Assembly (NCBI GenBank): GCA_051453625.1
Contig: JBOZIK010000001.1
Location: 289,528,314 to 289,549,723, forward strand
Direction: 5' to 3'
Length of the DNA: 21,410 nt
Origin: Welwitschia mirabilis
Lineage: Eukaryota > Gnetophyta > Gnetopsida > Welwitschiales
Below, piece by piece: positions 1 through 10,206 of the stretch. The position numbers were made by a program, and so were the translations under genes. A model generated the notes under the pieces. That model was not told where the DNA came from and ran no database searches. It was given only the letters and a program-made list of their open reading frames with translations. Every line of letters starts with the position of its first letter. Position 1 is the stretch's first letter.

Positions 1-486
1 TTTTAGTTATTTTAAACACACTTGTGGACCTCACAAGATAATTAGATCTAGATGGTTCACTAGGCTTCTCCCAATTTTTGGAGCTCTTAACTACAATTCC
101 AACGTAATCCCAAACTTTGTCTAAGGGCATGTTAAGGAAATGTTCCCTACTCATCATTTCAACTAAGTACCTATTGTTAGTGGATGCCCAATTATAGAAA
201 AACTAATTCCCCTTTGTAGCTTAAATCCACATCATGGGTATTTTTTTAATGAGTCCTTAAATATTTCTAAGTTTTGGAAAAAGATATCATGGTCCTTTTG
301 CTAATAATTCATTATCTCTCTTATCAAGGCATTTATCTTATGATTTGAAAAGATTTGGATATGAGGGTCTTACTTAGATCAGACTAAATTCTAATGTATA
401 TTGGCTTGATCAAGAGTATAGAGTCATGATTTAGCCTTCTCTATTAAGGAAAATGGTAAAAGAATAAGCCTAAGAGTGTCGAATGT
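1..486 (-). pseudogene. Gypsy-type gag (retrotrans_gag) fragment, broken, C-terminal end off window
   Basis: Gag is the structural protein that forms the retrotransposon particle in the cytoplasm. Reading from about 486 leftwards, the translation follows the retrotrans_gag pattern: a leucine-rich start, then KAKSWL, then a run ending in ITRE-like 'LIREIMNY', then 'FFYNWASTNNRYLVEMM' and 'LDKVWDYVGIVVKSSKNWEKP'-like sequence (the usual 'FYxGL...MVxAAxGG...AYxLIExMAxNxxxW' region). The last 67 codons (202 down to 2) are open. Upstream of them there are several TAG/TAA stops, some where the family has Trp, and at least one frame change near 205. Domain order and spacing fit; function is certainly lost. 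A different LTR family with a similar gag cannot be excluded. Confidence 0.6.
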
Positions 487-1673
487 ATTTAGATATTAAT
501 GTATTATTAATAATACAAATTCAAATTCTTTAAGGTATAGGTATTGGTCCTTAGGTTCTAAACCATGAAAGTGACATAAGAGCTGGATGATAGAAGGATT
601 AAATTCTAAACTTTTATTTATGGGTAGTTGCACTATACATGAAGGTGCTCCTAAGCACTACAGTTAAAGGTAATCATGAAAGGTTTACTTAAATGAGCTG
701 TTAACTGCATTATTTGATGTTTGGCCATGTCTTGAGCAAGGTGAGGTTAGTAAATTGGTCAATTACATCTTGATTTGATAATGGGCCACTAAAGGAAAAC
801 CAGAAACTACATTGGGCATTTGAATTTTATTATCATTAGGATGAGGAGGCTTATTTTCTTTGAGTGTTATCATAGGATTACTTCTCCTATGAGTTTTTTC
901 TATTCTTCTTTAGAAATGGGGTTCATATTGAAGGGATTTTTGATTAATCTTCCTAACTTGTTTTAGATATAAGGCATGCAAGGTTTAGATAGGGTTCAAA
1001 CAAATTCTAGGAATTTTTTGGGCTGAATGACAAAAGGGTTTATGAGTTTTCATAAAGGTCTTAGGAAAATCTTAGGGATTTTTATGCAGGAATGCTAACC
1101 GCACTAGTAACAAAAGGTGGCAATGCTAGTTAGTTTACAAGTATTGGTTTCAGAAAAATTATAAATTTTTATGGAAATCTTGTAGATCATTTTACATATC
1201 GGGTTGCAAAAAATGTAATAAAAACAAAAAATAGCAACAAATACAAAACCAATCTTATGAAAAAATTTAGTATTTTCAATGTTTATAACAGTGAATGCAC
1301 TAAGAAAAAATCAAAAACCGAATTAAAACCATAGAATATGAAAGAAAACACACAAATTAAATGAGCTTAGTTTTGAGGTTTTATCACCTTATGGTCACAA
1401 CCTATAAAAACTTGTTAGACATGCACACAAATTAAGTTTAATAGAAAACTAAAGTAAACTTAAAACTTGACTAGTTTGGATATCAGTGGAGATGGGCAAC
1501 ACCAACCACTGAAAAGAAAACAAAAAGAAGTAAACAAGTACACAAAAGAGGGGGAAAAAGGGAAAAAAAAGATAAAATGGACTAGTAACAACCACTAAAA
1601 AAATAAAAACTAACTAAAAATCTTGTAAGAAAGTAAAATTTGTGCTCTTTTTGAGTATATACCATATAATTAT
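487..1673 (-). other. AT-rich leader / gag N-terminal region of the gypsy remnant
   Basis: This lies between the PBS and the recognisable gag core. I see no continuous reading frame and no host gene. It contains A-rich stretches (about 1200-1625 on the plus strand) typical of decayed retroelement leaders. Its assignment to the element is by position only. Confidence 0.35.
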
Positions 1674-1690
1674 CCCTAGCAACGATGTCA
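1674..1690 (-). other. Decayed primer-binding site, tRNA-Asp type
   Basis: The plus strand reads ccctagcaacgatgtca. The usual plant gypsy site, read the same way, is CCCCGGCAACGGCGCCA (3' end of tRNA-Asp). Twelve of 17 positions match. All five differences are C to T or G to A. Its place, directly left of LTR-like sequence and about 1.2 kb right of gag, is correct for a minus-strand element. Confidence 0.6.
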
Positions 1691-1698
1691 AAATCTTT

Positions 1699-2708
1699 GT
1701 TCATTTTAGTACATAGACCGGGTTTAAACTAGGTAAGAATCTAATATCATTCTTCCACAGGGATAATTGAGGTTGGCTTACAGAATTTGCACAAGTCTTA
1801 CTTAACTTGCAAGTTATAAGTAAAGAAAGTGAAAATAGAATAAGAGTTGAGAATTGAGTTGAAACTTTATTGGAAAAGTAGGTAAGTAGTAAAGATCTAA
1901 GTTTCCACCCAACTTATTCATTAGTGATCCTTTACTTTAATGATATACTACACTTTTCTTGTAACACAAAACTATCAAGGGATGATGAATTGGGTTATGA
2001 TGACATAACTTCATTCACCACATACAGGTTGGTAAACTTAATAACCACTTAATCCTTCACATCCTTAAAACAAGAATAGAAAGTAAGGGCTTAGGTACTC
2101 AAAATCCATTAAGTTAAAGAAGACTTTAACCAAGTGATTATAAAATCCACTCAAATAACAATAGAACTTGAAAGTAAAGTTTTTATTTAAGGATTGAAAG
2201 TACAAAGATATTTACAACTAACAATCAAAAGAAAACAACACTTGTCTATTAAATCAATAAAAGCACATTACATCAAAGGAATAAAAAATATAGAAAGAAA
2301 TCCTCAAGCTATTCTTGAAGTAAGATTACTCCCCAAGAAAAGAAGTTAAAAGGCCATGTTGAATTGATGCTCCAAATGTTCTATTCTTTTCCCAAAATGA
2401 ATGATGTAATAAATGGAGGCTTACAATCCTCTTATAGGTAAGAATGAAGTGAGGGGTAGTTACTAGCCTTTAGCTTGTGGCATTAGGTATGTGGTTACAA
2501 AATATTACATGTAGTATTTTTATGATCTTGGCATTAGGTAGGAATCATCATGATAAGTCCAACATTTAGCTTCTGAATGCCACTGCTTTGTTAATCAATG
2601 ACATAGTCATATGCCTTTATCATTGCCACATGTCATTGCAACATATCATCATCATCACTACCATGTGTTATAAGAGATGCTAGTTATTTAATATGAAATT
2701 CAATTAAG
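1699..2708 (-). repeat. Probable LTR of the gypsy remnant (right edge lost in gap)
   Basis: The sequence directly right of the PBS should be the LTR. A TG dinucleotide near 1699 would be its inner end on the plus strand. There are no long ORFs and the composition is AT-rich. The distal third (2393-2708) is repeated after the gap. The outer end cannot be placed, so the extent is uncertain. Confidence 0.4.
2393..2708. repeat. Direct repeat A, copy 1
   Basis: It starts with caaaatgaatgatgta and matches 3168-3510 in order throughout. Shared landmarks include 'gtaggaatcatcatga', 'gtccaaca', 'cttagctt' and a catcatcatca run. The copies are diverged, with several small indels. Copy 1 stops at the gap in the phrase attcaattaag, which corresponds to tttgattaag at the end of copy 2. 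Confidence 0.8.
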
Positions 2709-3167
2709 NNNNNNNNNNNNNNNNNNNNNNNNNNNNNNNNNNNNNNNNNNNNNNNNNNNNNNNNNNNNNNNNNNNNNNNNNNNNNNNNNNNNNNNNNNNN
2801 NNNNNNNNNNNNNNNNNNNNNNNNNNNNNNNNNNNNNNNNNNNNNNNNNNNNNNNNNNNNNNNNNNNNNNNNNNNNNNNNNNNNNNNNNNNNNNNNNNNN
2901 NNNNNNNNNNNNNNNNNNNNNNNNNNNNNNNNNNNNNNNNNNNNNNNNNNNNNNNNNNNNNNNNNNNNNNNNNNNNNNNNNNNNNNNNNNNNNNNNNNNN
3001 NNNNNNNNNNNNNNNNNNNNNNNNNNNNNNNNNNNNNNNNNNNNNNNNNNNNNNNNNNNNNNNNNNNNNNNNNNNNNNNNNNNNNNNNNNNNNNNNNNNN
3101 NNNNNNNNNNNNNNNNNNNNNNNNNNNNNNNNNNNNNNNNNNNNNNNNNNNNNNNNNNNNNNNNNNN
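2709..3167. other. Assembly gap (459 N)
   Basis: This is a run of undetermined bases. It lies between two copies of direct repeat A, so the repeat itself is a likely cause of the break in assembly. Confidence 0.99.
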
Positions 3168-3510
3168 CAAAATGAAGGATGTTATAAATAAGAACTTAAG
3201 GCCATTTTATAAACAAGCACGAGATGAGGGGTGGTTACAAGTCTTTGACTTTTAGGGTTAGGTGAGTGGTTATAAAATATGGCATGTAGCATTAGGTGGA
3301 GTCTTTGTCATCTTGTATCAAGTAGGAATCATCATGACGAGTCCAACACTTAGCTTTTAGATACTGCTACTTTTGTCAACTACTGTCATTGCCATGTGTC
3401 TTCATTGTCATCCTACTCAGAACTACCACATATCATTATTGCGAATCATCATCATCACCGTCATATGTCATCAAGTATGCTATTATTTTTAACTGTAAAA
3501 TTTGATTAAG
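3168..3510. repeat. Direct repeat A, copy 2
   Basis: This is the same orientation and order as 2393-2708, starting caaaatgaaggatgtt. Similarity begins at the very first base after the gap. Copy 2 runs on into unrelated AT-rich sequence after 3510. It may be a second LTR, a tandem duplication, or an alternative copy joined in scaffolding. Confidence 0.75.
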
Positions 3511-4754
3511 CCCATAATTACATTCAACTAAATTTTGCATAACCAGTCAAGAATGTAAGTTTTGAAGAGTTCTACTCAGAAGAACTAGTGACACTAACTG
3601 ATTTAGATGGCGACATCTGCATTTTAAGGTAGATGTCCATCATTTTTAAGCATGTCCTTAAAAGTGCAATAATTATCCTGAAAATGTCATGGGGAGATGA
3701 TAAGTTTATAATTATTATAGAAAAACAATAGAGGACATGTTTTTAAGATAAATTAATTATATTAATGTCTTTCATTTAGATAAATTAGTTATTTAACTTG
3801 ACCAAAATGTCAATTTTTACATGTTAATACACCTATCTCCATGGGAAAGGGGATTCACCTTTATTATTACAAAAGGAAGATCAAAATAATAGAGATTACA
3901 CATTAGCTTTGTAATCTAGTAGTAGCACCCTAGATTATATCTAACTATCCTTCCTCAACTAAAGCACTAAATTAGCATGCCAACAACCCTAGGGTTATGG
4001 TTAAATAAAGAAAACTCTAAAATGAACCTATGATACCATTTACTATTTTTTGTAAAACCATAAAATAAGCATATTATGTTATTTACTATTTTGGATACAT
4101 GCTCATTTTAGTTATGATAATTCATAGTAAAGAACTAACTTCAAAAGAGGGGAAATTTAGGGGAAAAAAATACCAAAACACCAATTTCAAGTTCATATTC
4201 TAACAAAATATTAGTCCTTGGTAATAAATATTTGGTACTAAATATGATTAGGAGTATATTAGTAAAATATGATCACTAAACATGTTACAAATAGCCTTAA
4301 AAATAATTAACTTACTAAGTTTAATGAGGTCAAAGTTATAAAAATTTAGTTGTAGTTAGATTATTTTTTAATCATTAGTAATTTCATATAATTAGATTAA
4401 TTATGAATGCTTACAACTCAAATCTTCATATGAGTTGTATCTTGCATGTAGTTTATTTTGTTTATTAGAAACAATCATTTTTACCTCATAAACACGATGC
4501 CTAATGAGAAGGAAAAAATCATTATATGGAAGTTGAGTAATGAAGAAAACCCTAATTATTATTTTATTATGATTAATTTACATTTAAGAAGCAAAATTAT
4601 ATTTTATTCACTTTAGCACATAAATTTCTCTCTGGTTAAAATTTAGTTTAATTTTACAAAGCTCTTTAATGCTTACTTTTTATTTAACTCATATATAATG
4701 TTGATTGATACATAATATCAAGATTAGTGCACTCATAAAAATCTTCTAGTATAA
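3511..4754. other. AT-rich intergenic sequence, nothing recognised
   Basis: Both strands are closed in all frames beyond short stretches, and I see no repeat, RNA gene or element end that I can name. It is probably very old repeat debris. Confidence 0.5.
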
Positions 4755-4842
4755 TTAAAATAAGTATTAAAAACAATTAATAGATAACACATAATTACAA
4801 CATTAAGTTATGATATTAAGTTTAAATAACATCTTTTAAGCT

Positions 4843-4917
4843 AATGATGTATTAGTCTAATTGGTAGAAGACTCATCTTTCATTCATAAGGTCATGAGTT
4901 CAAACCCTTAGATGCCT
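4843..4917 (+). repeat. tRNA-like block with Pol III A and B boxes (SINE head or tRNA relic), copy 1
   Basis: A 75-bp stretch follows the layout of a tRNA gene. It has an A-box-like 'tagtctaattggtaga' at 4853, then about 30 nt, then the B-box-like gagttcaaacc at 4896-4906. Arms pair poorly and I cannot assign an anticodon, so it is not a working tRNA gene. The region downstream carries no coding sequence, which suits a tRNA-derived SINE. A poly(A/T) tail and target duplication were not identified. Confidence 0.45.
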
Positions 4918-5437
4918 AGCTTGATACATTATGAGGCCTTTGATGTAATTAGATCATTCATTTGGAAGATTATAATGGTTGTACTTCAAGAGGAGGTATA
5001 GCCACTAAAGTTTTGAGTATAACATATCTTCCTTAAATAAGATTAGTTAAATTATTTATAAATAGTTAAGAAGTTTTTAAACCACTATAATATATAATGC
5101 ACTAATATATTTCATCATGGTGGCTTCCCCTAAATGGTTCACTTATTCCAGACATCAGCCTTAGGATTTCTACTTTTTAGTTAAGTAGGGGAATTTATTC
5201 CTTCATAAATTTTATGACTTCTAGCAAATGGATTAGTTAAAATGAGTTCGAAATCTTATATGTGAATTTTCTATGTTACTAAAAGGACCTTTATGGACTT
5301 GAAAAAAAACTTACTAATAAGGTTTACATCTTAGTTTCTATAAACTTGATTGTAAACAACATCAAGTGGAAGAGTGGTAGAAATGTGTATTTCTACATTA
5401 TGATGACATTGACATTTAAGATCATTAAAAAATTACT

Positions 5438-6417
5438 NNNNNNNNNNNNNNNNNNNNNNNNNNNNNNNNNNNNNNNNNNNNNNNNNNNNNNNNNNNNNNN
5501 NNNNNNNNNNNNNNNNNNNNNNNNNNNNNNNNNNNNNNNNNNNNNNNNNNNNNNNNNNNNNNNNNNNNNNNNNNNNNNNNNNNNNNNNNNNNNNNNNNNN
5601 NNNNNNNNNNNNNNNNNNNNNNNNNNNNNNNNNNNNNNNNNNNNNNNNNNNNNNNNNNNNNNNNNNNNNNNNNNNNNNNNNNNNNNNNNNNNNNNNNNNN
5701 NNNNNNNNNNNNNNNNNNNNNNNNNNNNNNNNNNNNNNNNNNNNNNNNNNNNNNNNNNNNNNNNNNNNNNNNNNNNNNNNNNNNNNNNNNNNNNNNNNNN
5801 NNNNNNNNNNNNNNNNNNNNNNNNNNNNNNNNNNNNNNNNNNNNNNNNNNNNNNNNNNNNNNNNNNNNNNNNNNNNNNNNNNNNNNNNNNNNNNNNNNNN
5901 NNNNNNNNNNNNNNNNNNNNNNNNNNNNNNNNNNNNNNNNNNNNNNNNNNNNNNNNNNNNNNNNNNNNNNNNNNNNNNNNNNNNNNNNNNNNNNNNNNNN
6001 NNNNNNNNNNNNNNNNNNNNNNNNNNNNNNNNNNNNNNNNNNNNNNNNNNNNNNNNNNNNNNNNNNNNNNNNNNNNNNNNNNNNNNNNNNNNNNNNNNNN
6101 NNNNNNNNNNNNNNNNNNNNNNNNNNNNNNNNNNNNNNNNNNNNNNNNNNNNNNNNNNNNNNNNNNNNNNNNNNNNNNNNNNNNNNNNNNNNNNNNNNNN
6201 NNNNNNNNNNNNNNNNNNNNNNNNNNNNNNNNNNNNNNNNNNNNNNNNNNNNNNNNNNNNNNNNNNNNNNNNNNNNNNNNNNNNNNNNNNNNNNNNNNNN
6301 NNNNNNNNNNNNNNNNNNNNNNNNNNNNNNNNNNNNNNNNNNNNNNNNNNNNNNNNNNNNNNNNNNNNNNNNNNNNNNNNNNNNNNNNNNNNNNNNNNNN
6401 NNNNNNNNNNNNNNNNN
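5438..6417. other. Assembly gap (980 N)
   Basis: This run of N lies inside unit 1 of tandem repeat B. Unit 2 has only about 43 bp (7326-7368) between the positions that border the gap, so the stated gap length is much longer than the repeat predicts. Confidence 0.99.
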
Positions 6418-6640
6418 AGCTTTAAAAGAATATGGTAGCTTCCATCAGTTTATAATATAAAACATTTTACATGATACATGATGCATTAAGGTCTTTCCAT
6501 TAGTAAGCACCTAAAGTGCCCCAGATAAATGGATCTCGAAGTTTCCATTATGAAATGGAGATGATGTCTTCAAACACAAATTTAGTTTATTATACAATAA
6601 ATTACATTCAAACTCTAGCTTATCCAATTTTGAATTCAAC

Positions 6641-7591
6641 TTAAAATAAGCAGTAAAGAACAATAGAGAGATAACAAATAATTACAACCTTAAGTTATGG
6701 TATTACATTTAAATAACATCTTTTAAGCTAATCATGTATTACTCTAATTGGTAGATGACTCATCTTCCATTCATAAGGGCATGGGTTCAAACCCTTGGAT
6801 GCCTAGCTTAACACACTATGAATCCTTTGATGTAATTAAATCATTCATTTGGGAGATTGTAATGGTTGTACTTCAAAAGGAGGTACAACCACTAAATTTT
6901 TGAGTATAACATATCTTCCTTAAACAAGATTAGTAAAATTACTCATAAATAGTTATGAAGTTCTAAAACTACTAGAATATCCATCGGATTAATATATTTC
7001 ATCATGATGGCTTCTCTTAAATGGTTCACTTAATGGAGACATAAGCCTTAGGATTACTACCTTTTTTTAAGTAGGGAAATTTCTTCCTTCATAAATCTTA
7101 TGACTCCTAATAGATTGATTACTTTAAATGATTTCTAAATTTTACATATAAATTTTCAATGTTACTAAAAGGACCTTTATGGACTTGACAAAAAAAATTG
7201 CCAACAAGGTTTATGCCTTAGTTTTTTACAAACTTGATTGTGAGCAACATCAAGTGGAAGAATAGTACTAATCTATATTTCTATGTTATGCTAACATTGA
7301 ATTTTAAGATCATTGGTAAATGTAATGAAAATTGAAAACTAAATGATGAAGAAAGTTAATGACATGTAAGCTTTAAAAGGATATGATAACTTCCATCTGT
7401 TTATAAAATAAAACATTTTACATGGTACATGATGCATCAAGGTCTTTCCATTGGCAAGCACCTAAAGTTCCTTAGATAAATGGATCTTGAAGTTTCCATC
7501 ATGAAACGAGGATGACGTCTTCAAACACGAATTTAGTTCATTATCTAATAGCTTACATTCAAACTCTATCTCATCGAATTCTGCATTTAAC
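6641..7591. repeat. Tandem repeat B, unit 2 (complete, about 951 bp)
   Basis: This is a complete second unit. It starts ttaaaataagcagtaaag directly where unit 1 ends, and finishes at the phrase 'cttaaaacctaag', where a third unit would begin but does not. There is no ORF. It carries the second tRNA-like block (6730-6804). Confidence 0.85.
6730..6804 (+). repeat. tRNA-like block with Pol III A and B boxes, copy 2
   Basis: It is the same length as copy 1 (75 bp). The B box is better preserved here: gggttcaaacc at 6783-6793, inside gggttcaaaccc. The A-box region is tactctaattggtaga, from 6740. It was duplicated with repeat B, so the two blocks are not independent insertions. Confidence 0.45.
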
Positions 7592-9020
7592 TTAAAACCT
7601 AAGATTCTTGTTACTCTTATCAAGGTCTGTCTAAATTAATTTACCAATTTGAAAAGTTCAAGGTGAGTAAAGTAAGACCATTTTAGGATTTCATCCTAAC
7701 CTTTTTTCAACTAAGATTTCATTGATTACATTTAGTTAGGTATACGAATTTTGACACTTAGTAGGTTAATTACAATTAAAATATAATTCACATTGGTCTA
7801 GAACATGCCATATTGATCAAGTGTCATAGGCCATAAGAGTCAAAAAATTGTTCCTCACCTCATAGACATTGATTCTACTCAAGTTGAGCTATATAATCCT
7901 CCTAAATATAACATCAATTACAACTCATGTAGACTTATAGTTAGTTTAAAAGGCCAAATTTAGATGATAATCTTAGCACTTTCAAAGGCCCGTTATGGAA
8001 ATGCACCTCTAGTTTCCTTTAAGGTTTCATATTTAACTGGAAGAAAGCCATCTTTAATGACTTGCGTTTTATTCTCTAGCTCTTTCCTTTTATATGACAA
8101 TGTCTTAAACGATGTGTAATGTATGCCATCTAGAAAAGCATACGTGAATTTTTTCATGAGAAGATTTTGTTATGCATCTTGACATTTTTAAAACTCTTAA
8201 ACAGTACACATTTTTTTTTTCCAGAGTTAGATCCAAGTTGAAATACGTAGTTGTAGGTGAATTATTTACTTTACCTTATGAAATGCGAATTGAATGACTG
8301 TGTTTAATTTCTATGAATTTGCCTTGTGGATTGCATTTTATAGAAATCTTATGTATGCATGAGTAAAGGGAAGACAGAAGACCAAGGAACACCTTAATCA
8401 AAGACCATAGCCATAAAACAAGTAAAGCAGACAATGGCTTGTAGGGTTTAATAGTGCAGAAGCCCAACGTGGACAACTAGAAAGCAAGCTCTCACGAAAA
8501 TGTATCCATGCCCTAGGTTATTGTTGCTTAGTTTGCCAAAAGAGGTCACACTAGGACTAAGGGTCCCCAATTAGGGAATTAGAGTTTTATCCCCTTGGCA
8601 AGAAAAGCTCTAAAGGCAAGTTAGCTATTTTCTTTAGTTTTCTTTTGCTTTGTATGACTTGTTAAGCATTTTGCTATTTGGACTTAATAGGGCTTAGCTA
8701 AGCCTTTTGGTAATTGCTTTATCTTCTTCACTTTACTTCTTAGCTTGTTGGCTAAACATGATATAATGCTCAACTAATTTTTTTTGAAAAAAGAAAAAAT
8801 AGCTCTAGTTGTTTTGTACCCTTTTAGCCTATAGTGGATTTCCTTTTTGTACATTTTCTTTCCAATAAATATTTTTTTTGAGCCCAAACACCCAAATTGT
8901 TTGAGCTAAGTAGTAGGGGTATTATTCCAAAAAAAATTGTATATACAGAAATCGATAATATTAGTATAAAAATACCTTTAATAAAGAAACCAATTTAAAT
9001 TTAGCAGTACTAAAAATCAT
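7592..9020. other. AT-rich intergenic sequence, nothing recognised
   Basis: I find no gene or identifiable element. A 66-codon minus-strand ORF at 8276-8476 is hydrophobic by chance composition and has no family resemblance. T-rich tracts occur around 8210, 8780 and 8870. Old LTR sequence is possible, but no TG...CA ends or PBS could be recognised. Confidence 0.5.
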
Positions 9021-9313
9021 AAACATATTTATTTAAGAAAATCCAAAAAGGTACAACATGGAATATTCCAAAAGGAAAGGCTTATTCGAGAATTGCACCT
9101 TTTCCATGCTTTAAAAGTCGATAGTACAATGATTGATAACGTAAAATACTGTGAATTATCACGCAATTCGTCTTCGACAATAATTTTCAGGTGAAGCAGA
9201 TTGTCAAGGTTGGTGACAACATCCTGCAAAAAAACCTCGAAATACAGACCAATTGCGAGAAGGCGCGGAAAACGTGTGAAGGGCAAAGAGGCACAAACGG
9301 AAAGGGGGAGTGA
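9021..9313. other. GC-richer block open on both strands, possible exon, unassigned
   Basis: Composition changes here from AT-rich to clearly richer in GC and CpG. On the minus strand a frame is open for 85 codons (9286 to 9029), with an acceptor-like ttttttgcag inside. On the plus strand 52 codons are open from 9155 to the TGA at 9311-9313, with a possible splice acceptor (aataattttcag, ending near 9190) and a charged, coding-like peptide containing 'VKQIVKVGDNILQKN'. I recognise neither product. It could be an exon of a neighbouring gene, a gene relic, or CpG-rich upstream sequence of the exon at 10177. Confidence 0.25.
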
Positions 9314-10176
9314 ACTAATTTAATATTCGCCCATTAAAAAAGACAAGTCAAATACAGTGAAGTGGAGAGGAGAGCGCAGAGAAAGGCGTGGGGAGAAGGT
9401 GGGTAAAAGGCAGGCTAAAGCCCACGCAGCTGTGAAATCAAGAATTGGATTGGTTGTACAGGCGTCATACGTGCTCAGAAAGAAGCGACGTTCAGAGCAT
9501 AATTCTCAGAGATAGGGAAGCATTAGGGTTACTTATTTGGCCTCCGAAGGACTGAGGTACTGAAAACGTACGTTGAATCTCTTTACCCTTCTCAAGATAG
9601 ATCAGTTGCAGTTCTTGCTTATTTTGCTTATCCCTTTTTGATTTTCTAATTTGGTCATACCTGCAATTTTGTTGTTAAAGAGAATGGAGATTTCATTGGC
9701 TCAGTTTTTCCTTGATTGCGCTTACATAGCCCTTTTTGCGTTTTGTTAAATTCAGTTTGCGCCGACGCCCAAGGGAGCCTCTTATTTGGTTAAATTGTTG
9801 GATTTAATCGGTTTCTTAGCTGCCCAATTGTTTGGCAGAAGGGAGAGGGTGTTTGTTACGCATCTTAAGAGATCTGGGTTCCTTTTCGGTTAGGCTGACA
9901 ATGCACATTCTTGGATCCTTTGAAGGCCCGTTGTTTTTGTGATTAGGCGCTGCACTGGATATCTGGACTGGTTAATGAGGGACAAGGTGGAGAGAGAGAG
10001 TGGATTGTGTGTACGAAGCCGAGGCAGGTGGGGCAAATGTGGCTGAACGAAGGCAGTGAATTTTTCGCCCCTTTTTGCTTAATGTAGAGCATAAGTTATT
10101 CTTATAAGGTCTGCGAAATTCACAAACAGCAGAGCAAAATTGTGGATCAAAAGAGGAAGGTTGCAAAGAGTGAGCG
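9314..10176 (+). promoter_or_regulatory. Promoter and 5'UTR-like region upstream of the MAPK-type first exon
   Basis: This stretch has elevated GC and CpG, purine-rich and then T-rich blocks, and elements often seen near plant transcription starts. These include a reversed CCAAT pair (attggattgg, 9444-9453), an ACGT core in tacgtg (9468-9473), a telo-box in reverse (tagggtt, 9524-9530) and acgtacgt (9566-9573). Several out-of-frame ATGs lie upstream of 10177. The T-rich stretch at about 9600-10085 ends in a good acceptor-like tract (ccctttttgcttaatgtag), so part of the leader may be a 5'UTR intron. No convincing TATA box was found. The boundaries are approximate. Confidence 0.4.
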
Positions 10177-10200
10177 ATGCAGCAAGACCAGAGGAAAAAG
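10177..10200 (+). CDS. First coding exon of a group D (TDY) MAP kinase, MPK20-like; rest of gene not in window
   Basis: Eight codons, ATG to AAG, encode MQQDQRKK and are followed at once by GTAAGC, a good plant 5' splice site in phase 0. An in-frame TGA at 10171-10173 fixes this ATG as the start. Plant TDY-type MAP kinases of the MPK20 group begin with MQQD(Q/N)RKK, followed by an acidic/aromatic stretch and the kinase domain; that is recalled family knowledge, not checked here. Such kinases phosphorylate Ser/Thr-Pro sites in MAPK cascades in cytosol and nucleus. No exon with kinase sequence follows before the window ends, so the next exon would lie more than 11 kb away, or this is an orphaned exon. 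Eight residues are little evidence, but the match, start context and splice donor agree. Confidence 0.6.
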
Positions 10201-10206
10201 GTAAGC
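10201..10206 (+). other. 5' splice site of the MAPK-type first exon
   Basis: AAG|GTAAGC fits the plant donor consensus and falls exactly after the eighth codon, where the family-typical N-terminal octapeptide ends. Confidence 0.6.

Larger units (their letters stand above)
1..2708 (-). mobile_element. Ty3/gypsy LTR-retrotransposon remnant (5' part)
   Basis: Three signals lie in the right order on the minus strand. LTR-like sequence (from about 1699 rightwards) is followed by a decayed tRNA-Asp-type primer-binding site at 1674-1690, an AT-rich leader, and a gag gene that runs off the left edge. The phrase 'cgatgtcaaaatc...ttccacagggat' around 1680-1765 resembles the PBS/LTR junction common in plant gypsy elements. 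No pol is present, because the element continues beyond position 1. Stops and frameshifts show it is long dead. Assignment to gypsy rests on the gag and the PBS type; the lineage (Athila/Tat-like) is an inference. The right boundary is hidden by the gap at 2709. Confidence 0.6.
4755..6640. repeat. Tandem repeat B, unit 1 (interrupted by gap)
   Basis: It begins at ttaaaataag and matches unit 2 (6641-7591) along its whole visible length, before and after the N run. Examples are 'aacatcttttaagctaat', 'gagtataacatatcttcctt', 'aaaggacctttatggactt' and 'catgatgcat'. The visible part is about 906 bp, made of 683 bp before the gap and 223 bp after it. The direct head-to-tail junction with unit 2 shows a tandem duplication rather than two separate insertions. 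The copies differ by scattered substitutions, so the duplication is old. Confidence 0.85.

Noticed and set aside
2700-3170. Long minus-strand open frame across the first gap
   Set aside because: It consists almost entirely of N; there is no sequence evidence for coding.
4843-4917. A working tRNA gene
   Set aside because: A- and B-box-like sequences are present, but the stems pair poorly and no anticodon arm can be drawn.
5346-6425. 359-codon plus-strand open frame across the 980-N gap
   Set aside because: Only about 30 codons are real sequence, and these lie in non-coding tandem repeat B. The corresponding part of unit 2 is not open.
8276-8476. 66-codon minus-strand hydrophobic ORF
   Set aside because: Isolated in AT-rich sequence, with no domain, no splice context and no resemblance to a known peptide.
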